Below are positions 29,870 to 38,357 of a DNA stretch of 64,000 nucleotides, piece after piece. Below the pieces are notes generated by a model. The model was given only the letters and a program-made list of their open reading frames with translations, ran no database searches and was not told the origin of the DNA. This stretch comes from Herminiimonas arsenicoxydans (GTDB taxonomy: Bacteria; Pseudomonadota; Gammaproteobacteria; Burkholderiales; Burkholderiaceae_D). Where the stretch lies: contig CU207211.1 of assembly GCA_000026125.1 (NCBI GenBank), forward strand, positions 620,001-684,000, in the 5' to 3' direction. Numbering within the stretch: position 1 is the stretch's first letter; every line of letters starts with the position of its first letter. Both the position numbers and the translations under genes were made by a program.

Positions 29870-30325
29870 ATGAAATTAACCCGATTCTCTGATATTGGAT
29901 TGCGTGTGCTGATGTATCTGGCACGGGAAGCGCGCAGCCCGTCCGTGACGGTTGCCGAGGTGGCAATGCAGTTCGACGTACCGCATAATCATCTGGTCAA
30001 GGTCGTAGGCGCTCTGGCGAAGATGGGGTGCATCGATGCGGTGCGCGGACGCAATGGCGGCATACACCTGGCGGTGGCTGCGGACAAACTGCTGATAGGC
30101 GATGTCTTGCGCATGCTGGAAGGCGATACCGAAATGGTTGATTGCGAACGTATCGGATGCCGCCTGTCGAGCGATTGCCTGTTGCGGAATGCCTTGAAAG
30201 TCGGTGTTGAGGCTTTTTACGACGCGATGAATCTGTACACGCTGGCCGATATCGTGAACGGCAATGTCGGCGAACACATCGGCAATATGCACAAGGTTTT
30301 CTTGATGGATCGTGCCAGCCTGTAG
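29870..30325 (+). CDS. nsrR: Rrf2-family nitric-oxide-sensing repressor
   Basis: A 151-residue Rrf2 regulator. The winged helix is MKLTRFSDIGLRVLMYLARE through VPHNHLVKVVGALAKMGCIDAVRGRNGGI. Three cysteines, DCERIGCRLSSDC, have the C-x4-C-x5-C spacing of NsrR, whose [Fe-S] cluster is destroyed by NO. Hmp, a classic NsrR target, is the next gene, and both genes have NsrR-like operators. It is expected to repress hmp until NO is present. Confidence 0.9.
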   Translation: MKLTRFSDIGLRVLMYLAREARSPSVTVAEVAMQFDVPHNHLVKVVGALAKMGCIDAVRGRNGGIHLAVAADKLLIGDVLRMLEGDTEMVDCERIGCRLSSDCLLRNALKVGVEAFYDAMNLYTLADIVNGNVGEHIGNMHKVFLMDRASL

Positions 30326-30359
30326 CTTGCAGGCTTGTAGTGCGATTCGTATGAATGAT

Positions 30360-30381
30360 AGGACCGCAAGGTCCTTTTTTT
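30360..30381 (+). terminator. Terminator between nsrR and hmp
   Basis: AGGACC - GCAA - GGTCCT stem with a tetraloop, followed by six more T. It separates the two transcription units. Confidence 0.88.
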
Positions 30382-30389
30382 AAGTTTAT

Positions 30390-30412
30390 AAGGTGTATTT
30401 CAAATACAACAT
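30390..30412. promoter_or_regulatory. NsrR-like operator before hmp
   Basis: AAGGTGTATTT - C - AAATACAACAT, with a perfect inner palindrome TGTATTT-C-AAATACA (30394-30408). It fits the 11-1-11 NsrR consensus (10 of 11 in the left half) and ends 10 bases before the hmp start, where it would block transcription. Confidence 0.75.
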
Positions 30413-30422
30413 AGGAGTATGA

Positions 30423-31616
30423 ATGTTATCAGCTGAATCCCGTCCGTATATCGATGCCAGTGTTCCGGTTTTGCGCGAACATGGTCTTGCCATTACGCAG
30501 GTGTTTTACAAGAATCTGTTTGAATCCCATCCGCAGTTGCATCATATTTTCAATGCCGGCAATCAGGCTAATGGTTCCCAGCAGCAGTCGCTGGCATCGG
30601 CTGTGTTCGCCTATGCAGCCAATATCGATAACCAGGCTGCGTTGGCGCCGGTGATCTCGCGTATCGTGCACAAACATGTTTCGCTGGGTATTACGGCTGC
30701 GCATTACCCTATCGTCGGCGAACATTTGCTGGGCGCGATCAAGCAGGTGCTGGGCGATGCCGCAACGCCGGCCCTGATTGCCGCGTGGGCGGAGGCCTAC
30801 GGTTTGCTGGCGCAGGCCTTGATCGACGAAGAAAATCGCTTGTATCAGGCCGCAGGCGTAGAGCCGGGTGATTTATTCAATATGCGCGTGGTGGCCGTGG
30901 AAAAGGAAAGCGCGCAGGTTACTTCCTATTCGATGGTGGCGGTAGACAGGCAACTGCCGGAATTCCAGCCTGGCCAGTATGTGAGCGTCGCTGTATTCCT
31001 GCCTGACGGTTTGCGTCAGTTGCGTCAATACAGTCTGTCGGAATCGCCGGATCACCAACATCTGCGCATCTCGGTCAAGCGTGAAGTGGCGGGTGCGGAA
31101 ACGCCGGCCGGTGTGGTATCGAACTGGTTGCATGACAATGTGGTAGTGGGCAGCATCCTTCCTGTCAGCATGCCGGCTGGCGACTTCACGCCGGATACCG
31201 ATGGCGAAGATCCTATCGTTTTGCTGTCTGCGGGTGTCGGTATCACGCCCATGATTTCAGCCCTGAACCGGATTGCAAAAGTGTCGCCGCGCCGTCGTGT
31301 CATTTTTGCCCATGCCGCACGCAATGCACACCATCATCCGCATCGCGCTGATATCGCAAAGGCTGTGGCCAGCATGCCGAATCTGCACAGCGTGACCTTT
31401 TACGAAGAAGCCGAGCACGATGATGAAACCAGCCTCGCAGGAAGAATGGAATTGCAGAAACTGCCGCAATGGGATGTGAAAAAATCCCAGGTCTATATGT
31501 GCGGCCCGCTGCCATTCATGCAGGCGCAATGGGCAGATCTGCTTGCGCAGGGCGTACCGGCACAGCACCTGCATCGTGAAGTGTTTGGTCCGGATATGCT
31601 GGACCATTTGATTTGA
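30423..31616 (+). CDS. hmp: Flavohemoprotein, nitric oxide dioxygenase
   Basis: A 397-residue Hmp that turns NO and O2 into nitrate using NAD(P)H. A globin domain covers about 1-138, with the proximal His in RIVHKHVSLGI. The FAD domain (about 150-260) contains LRQYSLSESPDH and the NAD domain (about 265-397) contains SAGVGITPM and YMCGPLPFMQ. Length matches E. coli Hmp (396). Regulated by the upstream NsrR-type repressor; a stress-defence enzyme of the cytoplasm. Confidence 0.97.
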   Translation: MLSAESRPYIDASVPVLREHGLAITQVFYKNLFESHPQLHHIFNAGNQANGSQQQSLASAVFAYAANIDNQAALAPVISRIVHKHVSLGITAAHYPIVGEHLLGAIKQVLGDAATPALIAAWAEAYGLLAQALIDEENRLYQAAGVEPGDLFNMRVVAVEKESAQVTSYSMVAVDRQLPEFQPGQYVSVAVFLPDGLRQLRQYSLSESPDHQHLRISVKREVAGAETPAGVVSNWLHDNVVVGSILPVSMPAGDFTPDTDGEDPIVLLSAGVGITPMISALNRIAKVSPRRRVIFAHAARNAHHHPHRADIAKAVASMPNLHSVTFYEEAEHDDETSLAGRMELQKLPQWDVKKSQVYMCGPLPFMQAQWADLLAQGVPAQHLHREVFGPDMLDHLI

Positions 31617-31634
31617 AAATCGATGCGTAGCGCG

Positions 31635-31671
31635 ACCACCCTTGCCGAAAACAAGGATGGTCGTTTTTCTT
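31635..31671 (+). terminator. Possible hmp terminator, imperfect hairpin
   Basis: CGACCA...TGGTCG with an inner CCTTG/CAAGG pairing and a following TTTTTCTTTC run, about 20 bases after hmp. Less regular than the hairpin at 31720. Confidence 0.6.
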
Positions 31672-31719
31672 TCAAGAAAGCGACGGCAGTTTCGACGCTG
31701 CGCCGTTGTCATCGTTCAT

Positions 31720-31746
31720 AAAAAATCCGCCGTAGCGGATTTTTTA
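31720..31746. terminator. Bidirectional terminator between hmp and the chemoreceptor
   Basis: AAAAATCCGC - CGTA - GCGGATTTTT, a perfect 10-bp stem with A and T runs on either side, located between convergent genes. Confidence 0.92.
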
Positions 31747-31793
31747 TGAAGCTCTGAATATTTTTACGCGTCTGTTCGAGGCGCCTCCTGCAT

Positions 31794-33458
31794 TCAGAAT
31801 TGCTCCCAATCGCCATCATTGCCCTTGCCGGTGTGGGCAATCGCTGCCGGACGGCTTTCCAATGCTTTCGGACGTGCTTGCGGTACAAGGTTTTGCGGAG
31901 CGGACTGATGGCCCTGCAGCTTGAATACGCTGACGACAGTCGACAGATTGGTCGCCTGGTCTCTCAGCGATGAGGCGGCAGCGGCGGCTTGTTCCACCAA
32001 TGCGGCATTTTGCTGCGTCACTTCATCCATTTGCACAATGGCGGTATTGACCTGCTCGATACCGGCACTCTGCTCCTGGCTGGCGGCCAGAATTTCACTC
32101 ATGATGTCGGTTACACGTTTGACGCTATCGACTACTTCGGTCATTGTGGTGCCGGCTTCCGCAACCAGCCTGGTGCCGGCATCGACTTTGTTGACAGAGT
32201 CGTCGATCAAATGCTTGATTTCTTTTGCTGCAGCAGCAGAGCGCTGCGCCAGACTTCTTACTTCGCTCGCTACCACGGCAAAACCGCGGCCCTGTTCGCC
32301 GGCGCGCGCCGCTTCAACGGCTGCATTGAGCGCCAGAATATTGGTCTGGAATGCAATGCCGTCGATGACGCCGATGATGTCGACAATCTTCCTGGCCGAA
32401 GTATTGATTGCATCCATCGTATTGACCACGTCGGAAACGACGGCTCCGCCCTTGACTGCCACGGCAGAGGCCGAAGTCGCCAGTTGATTGGCCTGGCGCG
32501 CATTGTCGGTATTTTGCTTGACTGTCGATGTCAGTTCTTCCATCGACGATGCAGTTTCTTCCAGTGAAGCTGCCTGCTGTTCGGTGCGGCTGGACAGGTC
32601 CAGATTTCCGGCCGCGATTTCCGTTGTTGCCGTACTGATGGCCATGCTGCCTTCGCGCACCTGCGCCACGGTATCCGTCAGTCGTTTCTGCATTTTTTGC
32701 AGCCCGAGCATCAGCGTGCCCATTTCGTTTCTGGATTTGACTTCAATATTGCTGGTCAGATCGCCTGAGGCTATGGTGTCGAAATGGAGCAGCATTTCCT
32801 TCAGCGGCCCGGTAATGGCGCGAATCAGGAAGAACGCGTAAATGGCTACCCCGATCAAACCGAGCAGTACGCCCACCACGGCGATGATGCGGAAGTAGTG
32901 AAATAGAGTCTGGCTGTCCTGATAGCCGGTTGCTGCACTTTTCATTTGCAGCTCGACCAATTCGTCAGTGCTTTTAGTCAGCGACTGGAATAAAGGCGGC
33001 ATTTTATTGACGAGGATATCTTCCACCTCTTCATTACGCCCGGCGCGCAGTGCAGCGATCAATCCCTGTTCCGCTTCCTTCAGATAGCGTATGCGCTTGG
33101 CGGTCACTTCATCGGCTACTTTTCTCTCCTCCAGGGTTTCTATCGGGAGACTCAGGTATTTTTTCCACTCCTCTTCGGATTGCAGGTAGAAGTTTTCTGC
33201 GCGCTTGAGAATGCGTTCCGAACCCTCTTCATGCGGGCGCATCGCCACCAGATTGAGTCCTGCGCGAGCCTGCAGCAAACGCGTCATCATGCTGTGGATC
33301 GCCTCGGAGGAGGGCATCTGATTGACGTAGATATTCTGCAGCGTATTGTTGGTTGTTTGTACGCCCAGAATGCCCATCGCTCCGCCGACAATCAGCATCA
33401 TGCCCATGAATACCATGGTGAGCAGCAAACGAAACTTGATAGAAATGTTTTTCAGCAT
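31794..33458 (-). CDS. Methyl-accepting chemotaxis protein
   Basis: A 554-residue chemoreceptor. TM1 is at about 12-32 (LLLTMVFMGMMLIVGGAMGILG) and a periplasmic four-helix-bundle type sensor spans about 33-190. TM2 is at about 191-213, followed by HAMP and a cytoplasmic signalling hairpin whose tip reads IDGIAFQTNILALNAAVEAA, which binds CheA/CheW. The protein ends DWEQF, an xWxxF pentapeptide like the NWETF tail that tethers CheR/CheB. ATG 33458 is chosen because the first helix begins there; the 36-codon upstream extension has no receptor character. Ligand unknown. Confidence 0.94.
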   Translation of the reverse strand: MLKNISIKFRLLLTMVFMGMMLIVGGAMGILGVQTTNNTLQNIYVNQMPSSEAIHSMMTRLLQARAGLNLVAMRPHEEGSERILKRAENFYLQSEEEWKKYLSLPIETLEERKVADEVTAKRIRYLKEAEQGLIAALRAGRNEEVEDILVNKMPPLFQSLTKSTDELVELQMKSAATGYQDSQTLFHYFRIIAVVGVLLGLIGVAIYAFFLIRAITGPLKEMLLHFDTIASGDLTSNIEVKSRNEMGTLMLGLQKMQKRLTDTVAQVREGSMAISTATTEIAAGNLDLSSRTEQQAASLEETASSMEELTSTVKQNTDNARQANQLATSASAVAVKGGAVVSDVVNTMDAINTSARKIVDIIGVIDGIAFQTNILALNAAVEAARAGEQGRGFAVVASEVRSLAQRSAAAAKEIKHLIDDSVNKVDAGTRLVAEAGTTMTEVVDSVKRVTDIMSEILAASQEQSAGIEQVNTAIVQMDEVTQQNAALVEQAAAAASSLRDQATNLSTVVSVFKLQGHQSAPQNLVPQARPKALESRPAAIAHTGKGNDGDWEQF

Positions 33459-34114
33459 GAGTTTTCCGTGAAAACAGTACTTTGGTTGATGTTGAATATA
33501 AAAGTGAAAATTCAGAATGAAATCTGGGCTGTCGCACCGCTTGCTTATCCATACGCCATCTATCAACCTGCATGGACGGACAGGAAAATGGCATTCAAAA
33601 TGTGAGGGCTTTGCGTGGAATTTTCAGCGATAACCGCGTGCACAGACACATGATTATTCCCTCCTGGAAACGAAATTGAGTATATCCAGCAATCGCTTTT
33701 ACGTCGATGCCATCCGTTTGCGATGGTCGGCAAAAACAACAAATACGAGGAAAGTCACAAAATTTTGCGTTTAATCAAATTGTGCAGGTATGAATGAATA
33801 CTGAAAATATTCATCAATGATGAAGAAATAATCATCCTTTCTTGTGTTTAATTTGATAAGCGCTCATCTGAATTTGCCAACAAGAGCTGCAACAAAAAGG
33901 AGTCTGGCGTTGATGCACTACCGGGGCGATAGTATTTGCAAGGTATGGCACAATCCGTGCGCTACTTTACTTGCACGTCAAAGTATCGCGAATCGAAGAA
34001 GCGGCTGCAGCATCACGGAAATCATGTTGCTTGTCATCAAGTTGAAACCTATATCCGCTATGCTTCCATTCTCTGATCTTGCGTCCATGCCGCTGATTTT
34101 TATAAAGTGTCATT
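33459..34114. other. Divergent intergenic region
   Basis: About 650 AT-rich bases between the chemoreceptor and the GGDEF-EAL gene. Small open frames on both strands show no family traits and I support no gene. It must hold both promoters. Confidence 0.45.
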
Positions 34115-36466
34115 TTGCATTCCGTCCTCCAATTTCTTAAAAGACATACCAGCAATGTTCGCCTGACGGAGAAAGGTCTGATCGGCGGCCCCATTTTTCT
34201 GGCACTGACTATGCTGGCGATTATCTGGTGGGGAACGTGGGTGCGCGTGGAGCATGAAAAGGCACTCACATTAGAAAATTCCATCGCAGACAGCAAGAAC
34301 ATTGCTGCGATTGTTGCCAGCAATCTGAATGAAGTGCTTGAACGGGCGACACGCTATTCACAGATTGCGCGCTCCATGATAGAGGGTGATCCCTCGGCAA
34401 TGCAGCAATTGAATCCGACTCGTTATGGCGATCGCGCCTACTTACGGATTGCCGTATTTGATCATCAGGGAAATCTGATTCAATCATCCGCCAATCGCGC
34501 ATTGGAGCCTGAGCTATTGCAACTGGTTTTGATGGCGAAGGCAAACCGGTTTGGCGCACTTCAAGATGAACAATTGATAGTCGGCAGACCAGCGCGCGAC
34601 GATGGTTCGGCATGGCGCGTTCCTGTTCTTATTCCTTTCAATTCTTCCGTTCAGGGGCGCGGATTTTTGGCCGCAATTATTGATCTCGGCTACTTTTTGC
34701 AACTTTATAAGGACGTTAATCTTGGCGATGACGGACGCATAGAAGTCCTTGCGCACGATGGCTATCAACTTGCCGAATTGAATGGCGCGATGCTTTCTGG
34801 CGGGATCGATTTCAGCGCCTCTGAGTTTGGCAAGTCCCTGGAACATGCTGCGGATGGCGTGATCGATGTTAAACGGCCCGGGATGCCGCTGGAGGACATC
34901 GGTGTGCTGCGTCGAGTGCGAAATTATCCGCTGCTGGTTGTCGTCACGCATGATCAAAATTATCTGATGAGTCGACTGGTAGATCGTCACCAAGGCTATC
35001 TATGGCGCGCGATTGCAGTATCGATTGCGGTGGTGTTTCTTCTGTGCGGTTTGTTGATGATCGCATCCAGACAGCGCCGCTTGTATAACGTTCTGACTGC
35101 TTCCGAACAGGAAAAACTTAATCTGATCAGTCAACTGGAACAGGAAAAAAGCCGCGCATTGCTGCAGGCATCGCATGATTATTTGACCGGAGTTCCCAAT
35201 CGCAGGCTCTTCTATGAGATGGCAGCAACCGAATTGGCGCGGGCCAAACGAAGTCGCAAACTGTATGCGCTGTTTTTTCTCGATCTCGACAAGTTCAAGT
35301 TGATTAATGACACGCTAGGGCATGCGGTCGGTGACTTGTTGCTGCAAGGCGTAGCCCGACGTTTGCGTGAATCGCTGCGCGAATATGATTTGCTGGCGCG
35401 TCTTGGTGGCGACGAGTTTGTGATATTGGTATCCGAGATGGCATCGGAAAGCGATATTGCCAGGGTCGCAGCCAAACTGGTTGATGTGGTGCGTGATCCT
35501 TTCCTTGATCTGGGCGGAAACGATATCGATGTCAGTCCAAGTATCGGTATTGCACTTTACCCCCGTGACGGCCAGGATGTAGAGACGTTGTTGATGCATG
35601 CCGACCTGGCCATGTATAGCGCCAAATCGGCGGGCGCAGCAACTTATCGCTTCTTCGACACATCGTTGAATGCATCTTCGGCGCGTGAAACTGAATTACT
35701 GAGTCGCTTCAAACGTGCAATCAAGGATGATGAGTTTTGTCTGCATTATCAGCCACGCGTTGAGTTGCAGAATTTCTCTGTGCTTGGCCTGGAAGCATTG
35801 ATACGCTGGAACCATCCGGAGCATGGCCTGATTTATCCAAACGACTTTATTTCCCTGGCTGAAAACAATGATTTGATCGTGCCCTTGGGGAACTGGGTAG
35901 TCGATGCCGCATGCCGGCAGTTGGCTGTATGGCGCGGGCAAGGCTTGCCTATAGTGCCAGTGGCGATCAACGTTTCTTCGCGCCAGCTTAAAGATGACAC
36001 ATTGCTCGAAACGGTGATGACGACGCTGGCGAAATATCAGATTGCGCCAGAGATGCTGGAAATCGAAGTAACGGAGAGTTGCTTTATCGAAGATTTTGAT
36101 GCTGCAAGTCAAGTGCTGGAGCAGCTACAGAAAAATGGCATCAAGATTGCGTTGGACGACTACGGAACAGGTTTTTCTGGCTTGAAGAATTTGAAAATCT
36201 TGCCAATTTATGCAATCAAGATTGATCGTTCATTTATCCGTGATATCCGAAATGACAATAGCGATGCGGTGATTGTCGCCTCGACTATTTCATTGGCACA
36301 TAATCTGGGTTTGCAAGTAGTAGCGGAAGGCGTTGAAAGCAAGGAGCAACTGGTGCATCTGAAAACGGCTGGTTGCGATCAGGTTCAGGGATTCTATTTT
36401 CAGCGGCCGGTTGCGGCGACGGAAATTGACACACTACTTCAACGTGGAAGGTTCACGCCATCATGA
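34115..36466 (+). CDS. Membrane GGDEF-EAL cyclic-di-GMP protein
   Basis: A 783-residue protein. Helix 1 is at about 24-44 and a periplasmic sensor of double-Cache style spans about 45-290 (RYSQIARSMIEGDPSAMQQL, YLRIAVFDHQGNLI). Helix 2 is at about 293-313, GGDEF at about 345-510 (LGGDEFVIL, I-site REYD) and EAL at about 525-775 (EALIRW, NVSSRQ, EVTES, DDYGTGFSGL, KIDRSF, AEGVES). All catalytic motifs are intact. The start is TTG 34115; no better one is near. Its stop overlaps the start of a PhnD-like binding-protein gene, pointing to a shared sensory job. Confidence 0.93.
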   Translation: MHSVLQFLKRHTSNVRLTEKGLIGGPIFLALTMLAIIWWGTWVRVEHEKALTLENSIADSKNIAAIVASNLNEVLERATRYSQIARSMIEGDPSAMQQLNPTRYGDRAYLRIAVFDHQGNLIQSSANRALEPELLQLVLMAKANRFGALQDEQLIVGRPARDDGSAWRVPVLIPFNSSVQGRGFLAAIIDLGYFLQLYKDVNLGDDGRIEVLAHDGYQLAELNGAMLSGGIDFSASEFGKSLEHAADGVIDVKRPGMPLEDIGVLRRVRNYPLLVVVTHDQNYLMSRLVDRHQGYLWRAIAVSIAVVFLLCGLLMIASRQRRLYNVLTASEQEKLNLISQLEQEKSRALLQASHDYLTGVPNRRLFYEMAATELARAKRSRKLYALFFLDLDKFKLINDTLGHAVGDLLLQGVARRLRESLREYDLLARLGGDEFVILVSEMASESDIARVAAKLVDVVRDPFLDLGGNDIDVSPSIGIALYPRDGQDVETLLMHADLAMYSAKSAGAATYRFFDTSLNASSARETELLSRFKRAIKDDEFCLHYQPRVELQNFSVLGLEALIRWNHPEHGLIYPNDFISLAENNDLIVPLGNWVVDAACRQLAVWRGQGLPIVPVAINVSSRQLKDDTLLETVMTTLAKYQIAPEMLEIEVTESCFIEDFDAASQVLEQLQKNGIKIALDDYGTGFSGLKNLKILPIYAIKIDRSFIRDIRNDNSDAVIVASTISLAHNLGLQVVAEGVESKEQLVHLKTAGCDQVQGFYFQRPVAATEIDTLLQRGRFTPS

Positions 36467-37356
36467 CAGGACTGCTGATGTTGAATGTGGGTCGTTTTTT
36501 TCAGCCTTTCATCATATCGATAGCGGCGTTGACATGCCTTTCTATTGCGCAGGCGGCTGAATGCGAAAAGCCAGGTCGTCTGCGGTTTTCCTTCGTTCCC
36601 CAGAACGATGTACAAACGGAAGTCGATGCTCTCCAGCCCTTGTTCGACGAGCTGCAACTGGCGATTGGAATGCCGGTTGATGTGGTGGCGCCATCTTCTT
36701 ACGGTGCTGTCATTGAAGGATTGCTGGCCGGTACCGTGGATCTGGCACGGCTTGGGCCTGCAGCTTACATTTCGGCGAAGAAGCAAGACCCCGGCATCAT
36801 TGCGTTCGCAACCGTCGCACGAAAAACATCGGACCGGAGTACCGGAGATACTTTTTATCATTCGATTTTGATCGTGCGCAACGATAGCACTTACCAGACA
36901 ATCGAATCCTTGCGCGGCAAAAAAGTAGCTTTGGTCGATCCTGACAGCACGTCTGGTGCATTGATACCACGCCATGTTTTTTCAAAGAAGACCGGATTGC
37001 CGTTAGAAAAATATTTTTCACAGGTGGTTTATAGCGGTGCGCATGACCAGTCTTTGCTGAATCTGAGTAAAAATCGGGTGGATGCAGCATTCATATCGAG
37101 CACGAGTCTCACCATTCCTGTTGAGAGCGGTCAGATCAAAAGGGATGAGTTTCGTACCTTGTGGACTTCCAAGCCAATACCACGCAATCCTTTTGTTTTA
37201 CGCAACCAGCTTTGCTCTGACCTCAAGCGAAAAATCATTGCTGTGTTTTTGGAGCGAGGCGGTAATGCAAATAAAAATGTGATGCAGAGTTTGAATGTGA
37301 TGCGATTTGTACCGATCAGCGATCAGGACTATCAAATTCTGCGCAATTTACCTTGA
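36463..37356 (+). CDS. PhnD-like periplasmic substrate-binding protein
   Basis: A 297-residue exported protein with a signal peptide (about 1-30, ending SIAQAAE). The PhnD/phosphonate-binding fold shows RLRFSFVPQNDVQTEVDALQ, AGTVDLARLGPAAYISAKK and SLRGKKVALVDPDSTSGALIP. No ABC permease or ATPase gene is nearby. Instead the ATG overlaps the stop of the GGDEF-EAL gene (ATGA at 36463-36466), so it probably reports a small anion or other ligand to that sensor. The ligand is not predictable from sequence. Confidence 0.9.
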   Translation: MTGLLMLNVGRFFQPFIISIAALTCLSIAQAAECEKPGRLRFSFVPQNDVQTEVDALQPLFDELQLAIGMPVDVVAPSSYGAVIEGLLAGTVDLARLGPAAYISAKKQDPGIIAFATVARKTSDRSTGDTFYHSILIVRNDSTYQTIESLRGKKVALVDPDSTSGALIPRHVFSKKTGLPLEKYFSQVVYSGAHDQSLLNLSKNRVDAAFISSTSLTIPVESGQIKRDEFRTLWTSKPIPRNPFVLRNQLCSDLKRKIIAVFLERGGNANKNVMQSLNVMRFVPISDQDYQILRNLP

Positions 37357-37372
37357 TATGAAAACCCTGCGT

Positions 37373-37434
37373 TGGACTACTGAAATGGATCCGACACCGC
37401 CAATCACACCAAACTGGCGCCTCATCCAATTTAT
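37373..37434 (+). mobile_element. Decayed left end of an IS110-type element
   Basis: About 59 bases (ACTGAAATGGATCCGACACC onward, through CTCATCCAATTTATGTG) match the 5' end of the IS110 element at 39952-41328 read in reverse, with roughly 80% identity by eye. No transposase follows; it runs straight into an istA fragment. Confidence 0.6.
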
Positions 37435-37436
37435 GT

Positions 37437-37539
37437 GTGCGTTGGGATATATCAGCTCGTATGACATGGTCGCAGCCTGTCGCACTTAGTGGAAGGTGGA
37501 TCAGTTAGAGAGGGGCAATTCTGCGAGCAAATCAACAAC
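37437..37539 (+). pseudogene. IS21-type istA fragment (copy A, right part only)
   Basis: Resembles the last ~100 bases of the other istA fragments here (GTATGACATGGTCGCAGCC, then GGAAGGTGGATCAGTTAGAG). It ends at GCAAATCAACA, the same point as the other copies. No open frame is left. Confidence 0.65.
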
Positions 37540-37604
37540 AAAGGGGAAGGGTGTCAAGAAGGGGCTGTTGAAGTACTTAATCGTACTCTAAGTTCTTGAT
37601 ATGA

Positions 37605-37632
37605 AATGAAAAACGCACCCAGTTGGGTGCGT
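37605..37632 (-). terminator. Terminator next to the tRNA-like end
   Basis: Perfect 9-2-9 hairpin ACGCACCCA-GT-TGGGTGCGT (37613-37632). On the minus strand it is followed by a T-rich run, as for a terminator just after a tRNA gene whose 3' end would be at 37641. Confidence 0.75.
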
Positions 37633-37640
37633 ATTCAAGT

Positions 37641-37662
37641 TGGTGCGAGAGCCGGAATCGAA
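37641..37662 (-). other. tRNA 3'-end-like sequence, probable att site
   Basis: Minus strand reads TTCGATTCCGG CTCTCGCACCA in two blocks, i.e. T-loop, T-stem and acceptor 3' half with an encoded CCA. The rest of the tRNA is absent. The T-arm is one base shorter than a standard reading, so the tRNA identity is unclear. Such fragments mark where an integrative element entered a tRNA gene. Confidence 0.55.
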
Positions 37663-38039
37663 TAAGCCTCTGAAATCGTTGTGTTATCTATGTTTTTTAT
37701 TCCGTGAATCGGAGTATGGATGCAAACGTGGATGCAAAACCATAGAGTTTTGCCGCGTCTATATTTGCGGCTCAAAAAGACTTCCGCTGACAAAAATAAT
37801 TTTCAAATTGTGGTGACTTTAATACATAGCAGGTAAAAAAGAGACGTCGCATAAATATTACGTGAAAAGTTCTACGCGTTTATTTCAACTATCCTTTTGC
37901 GAAGAACAATTGGTACCGGTGTGGAGACCGGTTTGGAGTAAATAAATGCCCGTTCGGGTCGACAGTCCGTTATCGGCCAGAAGCGGACATAGTCAGATAC
38001 CATGAACTAGGTATTGCTTTGTAGATTTTCGAAGGCAAC
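37663..38039. other. AT-rich non-coding stretch at the island edge
   Basis: About 380 bases with no supported gene. It has a short direct repeat (GGATGCAAACGTGGATGCAAAA at 37720-37741 in two units) and no recognisable integrase remnant. Confidence 0.4.
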
Positions 38040-38323
38040 AATATCTCTCGAAATACCGTTAGACCGTATCTACGCGCTGAAACTGTCGAGCCAGCCTACG
38101 CTGTCGACGTTCCCCGACTGCTCTCGATAAATACGCATTCAAGCTTACAGTCTGGTTAAAAACTAAAGCGATCAAATTTTGTAAGCAACGCCGGAGTTTG
38201 AAACAGATGCACATCGATCTATGTGTATTGGGATTGGAAGGGCCGTATGACCGGGTCGCAGTCTTCGCCAGACAGCGGAAGGTGGATCAGTTAGAGAGGG
38301 TCAGTTCTGCGAGAAAGTCAACA
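38040..38323 (+). pseudogene. IS21-type istA fragment (copy 1)
   Basis: Similar over ~280 bases to copy 2 on the opposite strand, for example TCTCGAAATACCGTTAGACC at 38045-38064. It lacks the IS left end, carries several stops, and again ends near GTCAACA. Confidence 0.75.
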
Positions 38324-38357
38324 CCTCAGATGTAATTGGCTGACGCCAACCAAAAAT

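Noticed and set aside
33844..34140. A 98-codon plus-strand frame before the GGDEF-EAL gene
   Set aside because: It overlaps the next gene's start, is AT-rich and has no domain or ribosome site.
37720..37741. Short repeat GGATGCAAA twice, considered as part of a CRISPR or att core
   Set aside because: Only two units of about 10 bases and no array; nothing more can be supported.
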